Shown piece by piece: positions 18,537 to 27,473 of a DNA stretch of 64,000 nt. The stretch is from Gluconobacter oxydans (GTDB taxonomy: Bacteria; Pseudomonadota; Alphaproteobacteria; Acetobacterales; Acetobacteraceae), in contig NZ_BJNM01000010.1 in NCBI RefSeq assembly GCF_006539685.1, forward strand, positions 1 through 64,000. The letters are read 5' to 3'. Below the pieces are notes generated by a model. That model had not been told where the DNA came from and ran no database searches. It saw nothing but the letters and a program-made list of their open reading frames with translations. Numbering within the stretch: position 1 is the first letter of the stretch; every line of letters begins with the position of its first letter. A program made the translations under genes and the position numbers.

Positions 18537-20225
18537 ATGACGAAGACAATCCCTCCCTTTTCCGAACTGTCTTTCCCCCGGCCTGACGAACAGTCTCTCA
18601 AGGCCCGTTATGATGCCATCGCGTCCCTGCTTGATGCCGGTGACCGTGTGGAAGCCCTGCACGCTTTTGATGCTGTCCGGCGCGAGTATGAGTCGTGGGC
18701 CTCGCATGTGCATCTGCAGTTTTCGCGCAATACGCAGGATGAAGCGGCGAAGGCTGATCGTGACTATGCCGACCGGCTGTCCCCGGTCGCGACCGATCAT
18801 GAGGTGACGGTCAAAAAACGCCTTCTGGCCGATCCTGACCGCGAGGGGCTTGAAGCCATCGTGACGCCGCATGTGGTGCGGCTCTGGGAATCTGATACGA
18901 CGACCTTTGATCCGCGCATCAGCACGGATCTTGAGGAAGAAGCACGGCTTGCGGGGGAATACACGGCGCTTCTGGCAGCCGCGAAAATTCCTTTCGACGG
19001 CAAGACGCTCAACCTGTCGGGACTGGTGCCGTATCTTCAGGGAATGGACCGGGATGTCCGTCATGCTGCCGAGGCGGCGCGCTGGGCGTTTTTTGAGGAA
19101 AACGGTGCCGAGCTGGATGCCCTTTACGGCAAGCTCGTCGCCCTGCGCGACCGGATGGCAAAGACGCTCGGTTTCGAGAACTATATCGAACTTGGGTATC
19201 GCCGGATGCGGCGGACGGATTATGGGCCCGAGCAGGTCGCGGCTTTCCGTGAGAAAATCCTGGCCTATGTCACGCCACTGATCAGTTCGCTGGTCGAACG
19301 CCGACGCCTGAAAATGGGCTGGGACAAGGTGATGGCGTGGGATGAGGCGCTTATCGACCTTCAGGGGAATCCCGGGCCGGCGGGGGATCATGATCTTCTG
19401 GTCGCGCGTGCGGAAGGCATGTTCCGCGATCTCGATCCGTCAGGCGAGATGGCCGATTTCTACGCCCAGATGCGGGATCAGGGCTATCTTGATCTGAAGA
19501 ACCGTGAGGGCAAGGCCGGGGGCGGGTTCTGCACGTCTTTTCCGACAGTTGGAACGCCTTACATCTTCGCCAATTTCAATGGCACCCATAACGATATCGG
19601 CGTTTTCACCCATGAAATGGGTCATGCTTTCCAGAACTGGAAAAGCCGTGACCTGCCGTGGATTGACCAGCTCTGGCCGACCATGGAAGCGGCTGAAATC
19701 CATTCCATGGGGCTGGAGTTCCTGACCTGGCCGCAGATTGGCGCTCTGGTCGAGGATGGTGCGGCGGACCGGTACCGTCGGATGCATCTGATCGACGCGC
19801 TGTCATTCTTCCCGTATGGCGTTTGCGTGGATCACTTCCAGCATGAAGTTTACGCCCGTCCGGAGATGACACCGGAAGAGCGTCATCAGACCTGGCAGCG
19901 ACTGGAGAAGCTTTATATGCCGTGGCGGGACTGGGGCGATCTGGCCTATCCGGCGAAGGGCGGACGCTGGCAGGCGCAGCTGCATATTTACCGGCTGCCG
20001 TTCTATTACATCGATTACGCGCTGGCCCAGTGCTGCGCATTGCAGCTCTGGCTGGGTTCGCGTCTGGACCGGGAAGGAACGCTCGAAACCTATCGCAGGC
20101 TTTGCGCTGAAGGAGGCTCAAAACCTTTCGCGCAGCTTGTGTCCGAGGCCGGGCTGACCTCTCCGTTCGAGGCCGATGTTCTGGCGGAAGTCGTGCATGA
20201 GGCCGAGCAGGTTCTCGCCCTCTGA
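18537..20225 (+). CDS. M3 family oligoendopeptidase (zinc metallopeptidase)
   Basis: Cytosolic thimet/PepF-type peptidase of about 562 residues that cleaves short peptides. The zinc-binding HExxH is in NDIGVFTHEMGHAFQNW, with the third ligand Glu downstream in EAAEIHSMGLEFLTWP; the C-terminal HIYRLPFYYIDYALAQ is conserved in the family. The start is uncertain. The ATG at 18537 begins the conserved sequence, an ATG at 18501 is also possible, and the frame is open back to the end of the aminotransferase gene. No signal peptide is seen. Confidence 0.88.
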   Translation: MTKTIPPFSELSFPRPDEQSLKARYDAIASLLDAGDRVEALHAFDAVRREYESWASHVHLQFSRNTQDEAAKADRDYADRLSPVATDHEVTVKKRLLADPDREGLEAIVTPHVVRLWESDTTTFDPRISTDLEEEARLAGEYTALLAAAKIPFDGKTLNLSGLVPYLQGMDRDVRHAAEAARWAFFEENGAELDALYGKLVALRDRMAKTLGFENYIELGYRRMRRTDYGPEQVAAFREKILAYVTPLISSLVERRRLKMGWDKVMAWDEALIDLQGNPGPAGDHDLLVARAEGMFRDLDPSGEMADFYAQMRDQGYLDLKNREGKAGGGFCTSFPTVGTPYIFANFNGTHNDIGVFTHEMGHAFQNWKSRDLPWIDQLWPTMEAAEIHSMGLEFLTWPQIGALVEDGAADRYRRMHLIDALSFFPYGVCVDHFQHEVYARPEMTPEERHQTWQRLEKLYMPWRDWGDLAYPAKGGRWQAQLHIYRLPFYYIDYALAQCCALQLWLGSRLDREGTLETYRRLCAEGGSKPFAQLVSEAGLTSPFEADVLAEVVHEAEQVLAL

Positions 20226-20236
20226 ACACAGGGTAA

Positions 20237-20258
20237 GGCTCCGGAAAAAGCCGGAGCC
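20237..20258. terminator. Hairpin between convergent genes
   Basis: A perfect 8-bp stem GGCTCCGG/CCGGAGCC with loop AAAAAG lies between the convergent peptidase and thioredoxin-like genes. There is no T run on either side, so it may be a weak or Rho-assisted terminator. Confidence 0.45.
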
Positions 20259-20266
20259 TCAGGGAC

Positions 20267-20806
20267 TTAGCCGCGTTTGTTCCAGCTGGAAATGAGGTCC
20301 AGAACAGCCTGTGGTGACATGCTGCGGGCATTGCCCAGAGCCGTGGAGCCGTCGCTGTTCAGGGCGTGGCCGTCCGGTGTCACGATGATGACGGTCGGGA
20401 CGGCCTTGATGGTCACGCCATAGCGTGCGGCCAGATCAAGATTGGTATTGATGCGCCCCACATTGACCGGGACGACGACGAACTGGCTGTCCAGCCAGTG
20501 TGCCGCGTCGGGCAGGGCGAAAATGCCGCTGAGCATCTTGCAGTCCGGGCACCAGTTGCCACCGAAATCGAGCAGAACCTTGCGATGCGTCTTCTGCGCC
20601 AGAGCGAAGGCCTGCGCCACCTGATCGTGGGCGACTGTCGTGTCCGGATAGGGCGTGGCGACGGGGGGCGCCGACGTTTCAGTCAGTTGCGGAGCAGGTG
20701 TCGGGGTCATTTCCGTGGACGCGGCATGAGCGGGAAGGGTTGCGGTAAGCGCCAGACCGAGGCCGGCAGCGGCAAGAAGGGAACGGCGCATGAAAAAGGC
20801 TTTCAT
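20267..20806 (-). CDS. Exported thioredoxin-fold protein
   Basis: A secreted 179-residue thioredoxin-like protein. The signal peptide is RRSLLAAAGLGLALTATLPAHAA. The active site is GGNWCPDCKML, a WCPDC variant of the thioredoxin CGPC, with the cis-Pro in KAVPTVIIVTPDG. It would act as a periplasmic disulfide reductase or thiol protein in envelope oxidative defence or protein maturation. The start at 20806 is supported by AGAGGA eight bases upstream; the frame is open six codons further. It is divergent from the small membrane protein gene that follows. Confidence 0.85.
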   Translation of the reverse strand: MKAFFMRRSLLAAAGLGLALTATLPAHAASTEMTPTPAPQLTETSAPPVATPYPDTTVAHDQVAQAFALAQKTHRKVLLDFGGNWCPDCKMLSGIFALPDAAHWLDSQFVVVPVNVGRINTNLDLAARYGVTIKAVPTVIIVTPDGHALNSDGSTALGNARSMSPQAVLDLISSWNKRG

Positions 20807-20880
20807 TGATGTTGTCCTCTGCATGCCATAACGCAGAACGACGGGAACAGATGATTAAAGCCCAGTTTTGACGAAAGGTC

Positions 20881-21213
20881 ATGCGTTTGAAAAAAACACC
20901 ATCACGCCCGGACGTGACGTCTCCGCGCGAGATCAGCGTTGCGGAAACCCTGATCCGGACCGTAATTCTCGTGGCATTGACGCTCGCCTTCGCATCGGTG
21001 TTCCGCTTCTGGCAGCCGGCGATCAAGCTTGCGCAGCATGTGGCGGGAACATCCGCCTGGCAGGAGCTCTACAGCCTATTTCATATTGAATCCGGTCTTG
21101 GACGCGAACAGCTTATCCTGACGGGGATCATGATTGCCTGCTTCCTTCTGGCGCTTGGCGTGCAGGCAATTGGTCTGCTGATTTTTCAGCGAATCAGAAA
21201 AAACCGCGTCTGA
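20881..21213 (+). CDS. Small two-helix inner-membrane protein of unknown function
   Basis: A 110-residue protein I do not recognise. A basic, Pro-containing N terminus precedes one hydrophobic helix (VAETLIRTVILVALTLAFASVF). A soluble loop of about 40 residues with WQELYSLFHIESGLGRE follows, then a second helix (LILTGIMIACFLLALGVQAIGLLIF) and a basic end. The predicted topology puts both termini in the cytoplasm with a periplasmic loop. It starts 74 bases from the divergent thioredoxin-like gene, so the two may share a control region. The frame and hydrophobicity pattern support a real gene. Confidence 0.6.
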   Translation: MRLKKTPSRPDVTSPREISVAETLIRTVILVALTLAFASVFRFWQPAIKLAQHVAGTSAWQELYSLFHIESGLGREQLILTGIMIACFLLALGVQAIGLLIFQRIRKNRV

Positions 21214-21219
21214 CAGGAC

Positions 21220-21651
21220 TCAGTCCTGGAACGGACGCCGCAGGGCGGATGCCGCGGCCAGGCACCAGGCGATCATGAGCATCGTCCCGCCATAAGGGGC
21301 GATCCGTCCTACGGACATAGGGCCAAGTTTCAGATTGAACAGGGCGAGCAGTGTGACCGGCACGCAGAACAGCACCATGCCCACCGCCATGCACAGACAG
21401 GACAGGCGGATCAGTTTCGGCGAGAGACGGGATGCGTTCAGGGACAGTACGCAAAGGCCCAGCGCATGCCACATCTGGATCTCGACTGCGGAATGCAGCA
21501 TGGCCCGTCCACCCGGAACAGCAAAAAGCCTGTCCGGAAGATGGGCGGACAATGCGCCGAGCATGACGCCGGAAGCCGCCGAAAGGGTGGCGAAAATGAA
21601 ACTTCCCCGGAGCGGATCGGGCAGACTGGCGCGGACAGGATTTGCGGACAT
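21220..21651 (-). CDS. DUF423 family membrane protein
   Basis: A 143-residue inner-membrane protein of the DUF423 (YgdD-like) family. Four hydrophobic segments are visible. The diagnostic N-terminal ATLSAASGVMLGALSAH and AVEIQMWHALGLCVLS match the family pattern of a conserved Gly/Ala-rich first helix and a HxLGL second helix. The function is unknown. It ends six bases from the convergent two-helix gene and is divergent from the DUF4142 lipoprotein gene. Confidence 0.83.
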   Translation of the reverse strand: MSANPVRASLPDPLRGSFIFATLSAASGVMLGALSAHLPDRLFAVPGGRAMLHSAVEIQMWHALGLCVLSLNASRLSPKLIRLSCLCMAVGMVLFCVPVTLLALFNLKLGPMSVGRIAPYGGTMLMIAWCLAAASALRRPFQD

Positions 21652-21767
21652 GCCGTGAATGTATCATGTGTTGTCTGAACAGCGAATGAGAGACTGTCAT
21701 GAGTGGAGTGTCAGTCTGTCGCGGCCTGTCCTTTTGAAGGCAGGTGCGTTTGAAAAAGGAAGCTTCG

Positions 21768-22358
21768 ATGACTGTTTCGTATCTCCGTCTGTGCCTGTCC
21801 GCCGGCCTTCTTGCCGGTCTGGCCGCCTGTAATGCTCCGGATGCGCCGCCGGCTCCTGCTCTTCCGAGCGTGGCATCCACATACAAGCTGACCACGGCGG
21901 ACGCGGCCTTCATCCAGCAGATTGATGAGATGGACCAGACGCAGATCGCCATTGCGACACTTGCCGCCACGCACAGCAACAGCGACGTGATCAAGGCATT
22001 CGCCTCAACCGTTCAGGCGGATCACACGACCAATCAGAAGGCCGTCGCCAAGATCGCCTCGGATGGCAACCTGACCGTGGCGGCCAAGATCGATGCGGCC
22101 GATCAGGAGCATGTCGATTCGTTCTCGCATCTCTATGGGGCAGCGTTTGATCGCATGTTCCTGCGTGATGTTGTGAGCACCCGCACGGCAGACCTGACCA
22201 AGGCGATTACGACGGCCAAGGCTTCGGGCGGTACGGCGGATGTGAAGACCCTTGCTTCGGATACGGACAAGATGCTGACGGATCACACGTCCCGTGCGCA
22301 TGACCTGATGGGCGATCGCACGATCAGCCATCACGCCAAGCATAAAAGAAGCCGCTAA
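21768..22358 (+). CDS. DUF4142 lipoprotein
   Basis: An outer-envelope lipoprotein of about 196 residues with signal peptide and lipobox (GLLAGLAAC, Cys about residue 20), then a Pro/Ala linker. The helical domain fits DUF4142: ADAAFIQQIDEMDQTQIAIA, IKAFASTVQADHTTNQKAV, AAFDRMFLRDVV and LTDHTSRAHDLM. DUF4142 proteins are ferritin-like four-helix bundles of unknown, often stress-related role. The ATG at 21768 has AAAAAGGA seven bases upstream; a GTG at 21744 in frame is not needed. It precedes the cobalamin adenosyltransferase gene by 16 bases and is probably co-transcribed with it. Confidence 0.8.
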   Translation: MTVSYLRLCLSAGLLAGLAACNAPDAPPAPALPSVASTYKLTTADAAFIQQIDEMDQTQIAIATLAATHSNSDVIKAFASTVQADHTTNQKAVAKIASDGNLTVAAKIDAADQEHVDSFSHLYGAAFDRMFLRDVVSTRTADLTKAITTAKASGGTADVKTLASDTDKMLTDHTSRAHDLMGDRTISHHAKHKRSR

Positions 22359-22374
22359 GCAGCAGGATCAGGGC

Positions 22375-22947
22375 ATGAGCATCCGCATCGACAGGATCGT
22401 GACCCGTGGCGGAGACGGGGGACAGACGTCACTTGGAGACGGGACACGCGTGTCCAAGTCGTCTGACCGTATCGAAGCGATGGGGACTGTTGATGAACTC
22501 AATGCCCAGCTTGGTGTCCTGTGCTGTTACATGGCACAGGACACCCGGACTTCCGGTCTTGAAGAAGAAGTCCGGCAGATCCAGTCCTGCCTGTTCGATC
22601 TCGGCGCGGATCTCTGTCTGCCCGATCCGGACCGCGCTCCCAGCCTGACTGCGGAAGCCAGTCTCTGGCTTGAAGACCGGCTGGAGGAGATGCGCCAGTC
22701 CCAGCAGGAACTCAGAAGCTTTGTCCTGCCCGGGGGAAGCCTCGTCGCAGCGCACGCGCATCTGGCCAGAACCGTCGCGCGGCGGGCCGAACGCCGGGTG
22801 GCTGTGCTCGAACAGGTGCCTGCAGAAACACTTCGTTTCCTGAACAGACTGTCCGATTACTTCTTTGTTCTTGCCCGTCACGCCAATAATCATGGTGCAA
22901 CGGATATTCTCTGGTCTCCGGGACGCTGGCACCAGAAGAAAATATAA
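22375..22947 (+). CDS. Cob(I)alamin adenosyltransferase, PduO type
   Basis: ATP:cob(I)alamin adenosyltransferase of 190 residues that makes the upper ligand of adenosylcobalamin. The N-terminal ATP loop TRGGDGGQTSLGDGTRVSK, the following DRIEAMGTVDELNAQLG, the FVLPGGS stretch, the AHLARTVARRAERR helix and the terminal LNRLSDYFFVLAR all fit the PduO/ATR family. It lies 16 bases after the DUF4142 gene. No cobalamin riboswitch was seen upstream. A small AT-rich hairpin (22944-22959) follows the stop. Confidence 0.93.
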   Translation: MSIRIDRIVTRGGDGGQTSLGDGTRVSKSSDRIEAMGTVDELNAQLGVLCCYMAQDTRTSGLEEEVRQIQSCLFDLGADLCLPDPDRAPSLTAEASLWLEDRLEEMRQSQQELRSFVLPGGSLVAAHAHLARTVARRAERRVAVLEQVPAETLRFLNRLSDYFFVLARHANNHGATDILWSPGRWHQKKI

Positions 22948-23163
22948 GCCTTCGCTTATTGTCCTGATGACAGAATGCCGGTGAAGTGCTAGGAAACTCG
23001 CGTCAGAACGCTGGAGTTCCTCCAGACGAGTCGACTTTTCATATCCTTGTCAGGGCAAGTCGTTGCTGGGTGGGCCGAGGTCCGGTCAGCTTTTCTGTCT
23101 TTTTGGCAGGCCTGTCCGGCAGGGACGAAATCTACAAATATCATATTGGTTGAAGAATACAGA

Positions 23164-23721
23164 ATGCAGGACGAGCATCAGGTTAACGAAGAAGACAAGC
23201 TGCGACAGGCTCTGGCCCGTCTGGGGGCAGGAGCCTCCTCCCGCTCTTCCAAGCCCCGGCCTCTCACACCCACTCCCGAACGTCGCCGGCGTTTCGTCCG
23301 TGACGGACAGGTTGTGGTCGAACATCAGGGAGGCCGCGGAATTGCCGCGCGCAATCCCAGTCAGGAAGACCAGGAAGAAATCGAGCGCCTGCGTCAGTCG
23401 GTCAAGCGCGAGCAGCGCCGCTGGGAAGAAGCCGAGCGGAGCCTGATGGAAGTCCGCTCCCAGCTCAAGGCGTTCGAGACGCGCGAAGCCCATGCGAAAA
23501 TCCAGATCACCGAACTGAACCGCGAACTGCGTGAAAACCAGGATGCGATCCAGACGCTGAAGGCATGCCTGCATCAGGCCCGCGAACAGGCTGCCGAGGC
23601 TGCACGTCGTGCGCCCCGTCCTGTCGGCCGCCCCCGCAAGGAAGCCGCTCCCGCAGCCGCGGAAATGGCAGAGATGGAAGTGGCCGAGCAGGAGCCGGTA
23701 CAGTGGTGGGTGAAAGCCTGA
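23164..23721 (+). CDS. Coiled-coil protein with an AT-hook-like motif, unknown function
   Basis: An unrecognised 185-residue, highly charged protein. The first 60 residues are basic and Ser/Pro-rich (KPRPLTPTPERRRRF). Residues about 65-150 form a long heptad-rich coiled coil (EIERLRQSVKREQRRWEEAE through AIQTLKACLHQAREQAAEAA). Then comes RRAPRPVGRPRKEAAP, containing GRPRK as in AT-hooks, an acidic Ala/Glu segment and a terminal EPVQWWVKA. The ATG at 23164 is chosen because the sequence before it lacks this composition, though the frame is open from 23047; the ribosome binding site is weak. DNA binding and oligomerisation are plausible but inferred. Confidence 0.65.
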   Translation: MQDEHQVNEEDKLRQALARLGAGASSRSSKPRPLTPTPERRRRFVRDGQVVVEHQGGRGIAARNPSQEDQEEIERLRQSVKREQRRWEEAERSLMEVRSQLKAFETREAHAKIQITELNRELRENQDAIQTLKACLHQAREQAAEAARRAPRPVGRPRKEAAPAAAEMAEMEVAEQEPVQWWVKA

Positions 23722-23744
23722 TCCCGGGCTTCACCCGGCTGAAC

Positions 23745-25628
23745 TTAGTCTGACTGTCTGACCTGCCGTCCGAACCAGAGCAGGACGCCACAGAAAACTG
23801 CCCATCCCAGCCCTGCATTCAGCAGGGTCGGGACAGGAAGCGCCAGTGTATCGGCGCTTCCTGTCGCGCCCGCCATGGCAGCGAGCGCCACGCCGATCAG
23901 GCTCTCTCCCACAATGAAGCCTGACGCGATCATCGTTCCCTGTTCCTTGGGGAAGCGACGCAGCAGCCATCCCAACCCCGCACCAATTCCGATGGTGACC
24001 GAGACATCTGCCGGAAGATAGATGCCCATCCCGACCGCCAGCGGCGGAAGGGCCAGATTGCGCCGGTGCAGCACGACATCCAGAACGACCAGAAGCACGC
24101 CAAGGGCCGCTCCGATTTCCAGCATAAGCCAGTCAAGCTGGTGGGTCAGGATACCGGTGGCGATGGCGGCCATCAGCGCAGGCTGCGGCGCGGCAAGCGC
24201 GCGTGACGGGTCCATGCCCTCACGCGGCATGGCTCCGGCAAAGCCATAGGCCTGATACAGAACCTGAAGCACCCAGGGGATAACGATCGCCCCGACCACA
24301 CAGCCGATCAGCAGGGCAACTTCCTGCCTCCAGGGCGCCGCACCGACAAGCTGACCGGTCTTGAGGTCCTGCAGGTTGTCATTGGAAACAGCTGCCGAGG
24401 CCGTAATGGCAGACAGCACGAAAAGCCCGAAGGCAATGGCCATGGGGCGCTGTTCTACGCTCAGCAGTCCAGTGCTTTCCAGCCCCCACAGGGCGACCGA
24501 AATGGCAATGATGGCAATGATTCCTACGCCGGAGATGGGCGAGGACGAAGATCCGATGATCCCGGCCATGTAGCCGCAGGCGCTGGCGACCAGAAAGCCC
24601 AGCCCGAAGCAGGCGACCAGACCCAGCAGGATCAGGGTGGCCAGCGCACCCCCATGCGGCATGACAGGCCACAGGAAATAGGCGAACAGTCCTGCCAGCA
24701 GCACCGCGAGGCCTGCACACAGGGCAATCAGCGTCCGGGGCGTCAGATCGCGGTCGCTGTCATCTCCCGTTGCCAGATGAGTGACGGAGAGCGCTTCCTT
24801 CAGCCCCTGGGCCACGGGCTTCGCGAGGGCCAGCAGGGTCCAGATCGCGGCAACTGCAATGGTGCCAGCGCCGATGAACCGCACCTTGTGCAGCCAGAGG
24901 CCCGTTGCGTCTGCCAGTGGGGTGGCTGAAGGGGCGAGATGGCCCAGAACCGGCACCATGATGCCCCATGCCAGAAACACACCGAGCAGCATGGCAATCC
25001 CGCCACCGATCCCGACCAGATAGCCCGTTCCCAGCAGGGCCAGTGAAAAGCTGCCATTCAGCCGGAAAGCGGACGATCCCACGACGGTTGCGGCTGAGAA
25101 CCCGTCTGACAAAAGACGTAGCCCCGAGGTTGCGAAGGCAACGGCACCTGAAACGATGGTGCCGAGGGTGAGGGATCTCAGGCTCCGGGCATCACCTTCA
25201 GGGGAGGAGGCGCGCAGGATTTCCGCGCAGGCCGTGCCTTCGGGGTAGGGCAGATCGGAGTTGCTCACGAGCGCGCGTCGCAGCGGAATGGTAAAGACAA
25301 CGCCCGTCATGCCACCCGCCATCGTCAGCAGAAGCGTGATGACATAGGGAAATTCATGCCAGTATCCGACCATGATCAGGGCCGGGAGCGCAGCGAACAC
25401 ACAGGACAGGGTTCCGGCTGCGGAAGCCTGGGTCTGGACCATGTTGTTTTCCAGCATGGTCCCACCGCCCATAAGGCGCAGAACGGCCATCGAGATGATC
25501 GTGGCGGGAATGGACGAGCCGAAAGTCAGGCCGATCTTGAGGCCCAGATAGACGTTCGCTGCCGTAAAGACGACCGTGATGAGGGCTCCGAGAATAATCC
25601 CGCGGAGGGTCAGTTCGCGACTGTCCAT
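23745..25628 (-). CDS. OPT family transporter
   Basis: A polytopic inner-membrane protein of about 627 residues from the oligopeptide transporter (OPT) superfamily. The start RELTLRGIILGALITVVFTAANVYLGLKIGLTFGSSIPAT is the family signature, followed by about 14 hydrophobic segments, an internal NDNLQDLKTGQLVGA stretch and a C-terminal GSADTLALPVP region. Bacterial members are proposed to import peptides or metal chelates; the substrate cannot be read from sequence. I start at 25628 (GGAA upstream). The frame is open to an ATG at 25691, which would add 21 polar residues with no clear ribosome site. A 7-bp dyad lies upstream at 25702-25721. Confidence 0.88.
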   Translation of the reverse strand: MDSRELTLRGIILGALITVVFTAANVYLGLKIGLTFGSSIPATIISMAVLRLMGGGTMLENNMVQTQASAAGTLSCVFAALPALIMVGYWHEFPYVITLLLTMAGGMTGVVFTIPLRRALVSNSDLPYPEGTACAEILRASSPEGDARSLRSLTLGTIVSGAVAFATSGLRLLSDGFSAATVVGSSAFRLNGSFSLALLGTGYLVGIGGGIAMLLGVFLAWGIMVPVLGHLAPSATPLADATGLWLHKVRFIGAGTIAVAAIWTLLALAKPVAQGLKEALSVTHLATGDDSDRDLTPRTLIALCAGLAVLLAGLFAYFLWPVMPHGGALATLILLGLVACFGLGFLVASACGYMAGIIGSSSSPISGVGIIAIIAISVALWGLESTGLLSVEQRPMAIAFGLFVLSAITASAAVSNDNLQDLKTGQLVGAAPWRQEVALLIGCVVGAIVIPWVLQVLYQAYGFAGAMPREGMDPSRALAAPQPALMAAIATGILTHQLDWLMLEIGAALGVLLVVLDVVLHRRNLALPPLAVGMGIYLPADVSVTIGIGAGLGWLLRRFPKEQGTMIASGFIVGESLIGVALAAMAGATGSADTLALPVPTLLNAGLGWAVFCGVLLWFGRQVRQSD

Positions 25629-25701
25629 GTGTTTCTGTTCCGAAATGATAGCCGGCACGGAACATTCCGCCGTGTCCGTATGCCGGGCCATTCGCGGCAG
25701 T

Positions 25702-25721
25702 CCGTTATAATGAAATAACGG
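25702..25721. promoter_or_regulatory. Inverted repeat upstream of the OPT transporter gene
   Basis: CCGTTAT and ATAACGG form a perfect 7-bp dyad separated by six bases in the short gap between the lipoprotein stop (25761) and the OPT gene. Neither side has a T run, so an operator is a better reading than a terminator. The binding protein is unknown. Confidence 0.4.
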
Positions 25722-25760
25722 GCTGTCGCCTGTGTCTGAAAGGCTGACCCGGCGTTCTGG

Positions 25761-26354
25761 TTACTGTGTGTGGCTGTGGAAGGAGACCGGTGCGAGATGC
25801 TCGCGGTTATACCCGAGTTCGCCATGCGTCAGCTGGTAGCCGATCTCGAGCGTGTAAGGATTTTCCTGCGTCATGTTGTCCGTGGCAGGAAGATCGATCA
25901 GGCGCAGGTTCGTCCGCACCGATTGCGTGCTGACATTGGCCGGGAAGCGGAAGCTGTCGGTGAAGACCTTCTTGTCCACGATCTTGCCGTCACGCATGAT
26001 GACGATGAAATACGGCACGTCGATCGTGCTGCTGGTCGCAGCCGGACCACGGGTCAGGTTCATCGCAAGGCTCAGGCGCGTGCGGACCGTCTGATGACCG
26101 TGCGGACCATCCGGACCACGTTCGCAGTCCCCGGAGAGGGAGGCGATCTGGGCATGGCTGACGAGACTGCCGATATCCGCGCTCTTGCCGTCATAGACGA
26201 ACTGGTCCGCTGCCGAACCCGGGATATCGAGCGTCGGGCAGGCAGGTGCGAAGAAACTCGGGTTGGATTCGTCGCAGCCGGCCAGACTCGAAAGCGCCAC
26301 AAGGGCAAAAGCCGGAGCAAACAGGGGCGAGGCGAGGCGCCGGATGGCTGGCAT
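25761..26354 (-). CDS. Putative lipoprotein of unknown function
   Basis: A 197-residue envelope protein with a signal peptide and lipobox ([11 protein letters not shown]). The mature part begins [19 protein letters not shown] and contains an immunoglobulin-like run of beta strands ([45 protein letters not shown]), ending in a His-rich tail. No family is recognised. The start at 26354 fits the signal peptide; an upstream ATG at 26405 would add 17 residues. It is divergent from ispH, about 100 bases away, and upstream of the OPT gene. A long open frame on the other strand is a shadow. Confidence 0.68.
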   Translation of the reverse strand: MPAIRRLASPLFAPAFALVALSSLAGCDESNPSFFAPACPTLDIPGSAADQFVYDGKSADIGSLVSHAQIASLSGDCERGPDGPHGHQTVRTRLSLAMNLTRGPAATSSTIDVPYFIVIMRDGKIVDKKVFTDSFRFPANVSTQSVRTNLRLIDLPATDNMTQENPYTLEIGYQLTHGELGYNREHLAPVSFHSHTQ

Positions 26355-26456
26355 CAGCTGAAGAAACTCCCAACAAAGCGGCCCGGACGTTGCGACGAGA
26401 GGCAATCCGGTCGATACTGGTCCTACATATCGAACTCCGCCCGCTTGGGGAACACC

Positions 26457-27467
26457 ATGTCAGAACAGACGACTTTCGCTCCTTCCCGCACCGACGGTGT
26501 GGAAGCCCATAAAACCCTTCGCGTCCTGCTCGCCGGTCCGCGTGGATTCTGTGCCGGTGTGGACCGTGCCATCCGTGTTGTGGAAGAGGCGCTGCGCCGT
26601 TATGGCGCTCCGGTCTATGTCCGTCACGAAATCGTCCATAACCGGACCGTCGTGGAAGGACTGGAAGCCAAGGGCGCCATTTTCGTCGAGGAACTGGACG
26701 AGGTTCCCGAAGACGGACATGTCGTTTTCTCGGCTCACGGCGTTCCCAAGGCGGTCCCGGCCGAGGCCCAGCGCCGCAATCTGCTCTATCTGGATGCGAC
26801 CTGCCCGCTGGTCTCGAAGGTGCATCGTGAAGCCGAGCGTCATTTTGCCGGCGGTGGCCCGGACCAGCGTCACATCCTGATGATCGGCCATGCCGGCCAT
26901 CCGGAAGTCGTGGGCACGATGGGGCAGCTCCCGCCGGGCGCCGTTACGCTCATCAACGATGCGGAAGAAGCCCGCACGATCCAGCCGGAAGACCCGACGA
27001 AGCTCGCCTTCATCACGCAGACGACGCTTTCGGTCGATGACACGGCCGAAATCGTGGACATCCTGCGCTCGCGTTTCCCGCTCATCGAGGGCCCCAAGCG
27101 CGAAGACATCTGCTATGCCACGACCAACCGTCAGGAAGCCGTGAAGGCGATTGCGCCTGAGAGCGATCTGGTGATCGTGATCGGCTCACCCAATTCGTCC
27201 AACTCGCAGCGTCTGCGGGAAGTCGCCGAGCGCTCCGGCGCGCGTCGTGCCCTGCTGGTGCCGAAGCTCGAAAACCTTGACTGGAGCGTCCTCGAAGGCG
27301 TGGAGACGCTGGGCATCAGTGCCGGTGCGTCCGCTCCCGAGAGCCTCGTGCAGGAAATGGTGACGGCTCTGGCCGGGAAGTACACGCTCAAGATCGAAGA
27401 GCGGATCGTCAAGGAAGAGAACATCAACTTCCGTCTGCCCGGTCCGCTGGCTGGCGAGGACGACTGA
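26457..27467 (+). CDS. ispH: 4-hydroxy-3-methylbut-2-enyl diphosphate reductase
   Basis: Last enzyme of the MEP isoprenoid pathway. Its 4Fe-4S cluster reduces HMBPP to IPP and DMAPP. The 336-residue product holds the three cluster cysteines in [21 protein letters not shown] and [10 protein letters not shown], with the substrate-binding motifs [26 protein letters not shown] and the [13 protein letters not shown] stretch. The frame is open far upstream (to 25770), but the ATG at 26457 begins family-like sequence after a short variable leader. thrB starts 6 bases after its stop and rnhA overlaps thrB, the ispH-thrB-rnhA operon common in alphaproteobacteria. Confidence 0.96.
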   Translation: MSEQTTFAPSRTDGVEAHKTLRVLLAGPRGFCAGVDRAIRVVEEALRRYGAPVYVRHEIVHNRTVVEGLEAKGAIFVEELDEVPEDGHVVFSAHGVPKAVPAEAQRRNLLYLDATCPLVSKVHREAERHFAGGGPDQRHILMIGHAGHPEVVGTMGQLPPGAVTLINDAEEARTIQPEDPTKLAFITQTTLSVDDTAEIVDILRSRFPLIEGPKREDICYATTNRQEAVKAIAPESDLVIVIGSPNSSNSQRLREVAERSGARRALLVPKLENLDWSVLEGVETLGISAGASAPESLVQEMVTALAGKYTLKIEERIVKEENINFRLPGPLAGEDD

Positions 27468-27473
27468 TCTCTC

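Noticed and set aside
25770-26456. Upstream extension of the ispH reading frame by 229 codons
   Set aside because: It is antisense to the lipoprotein gene, and IspH-like sequence begins only after 26457.
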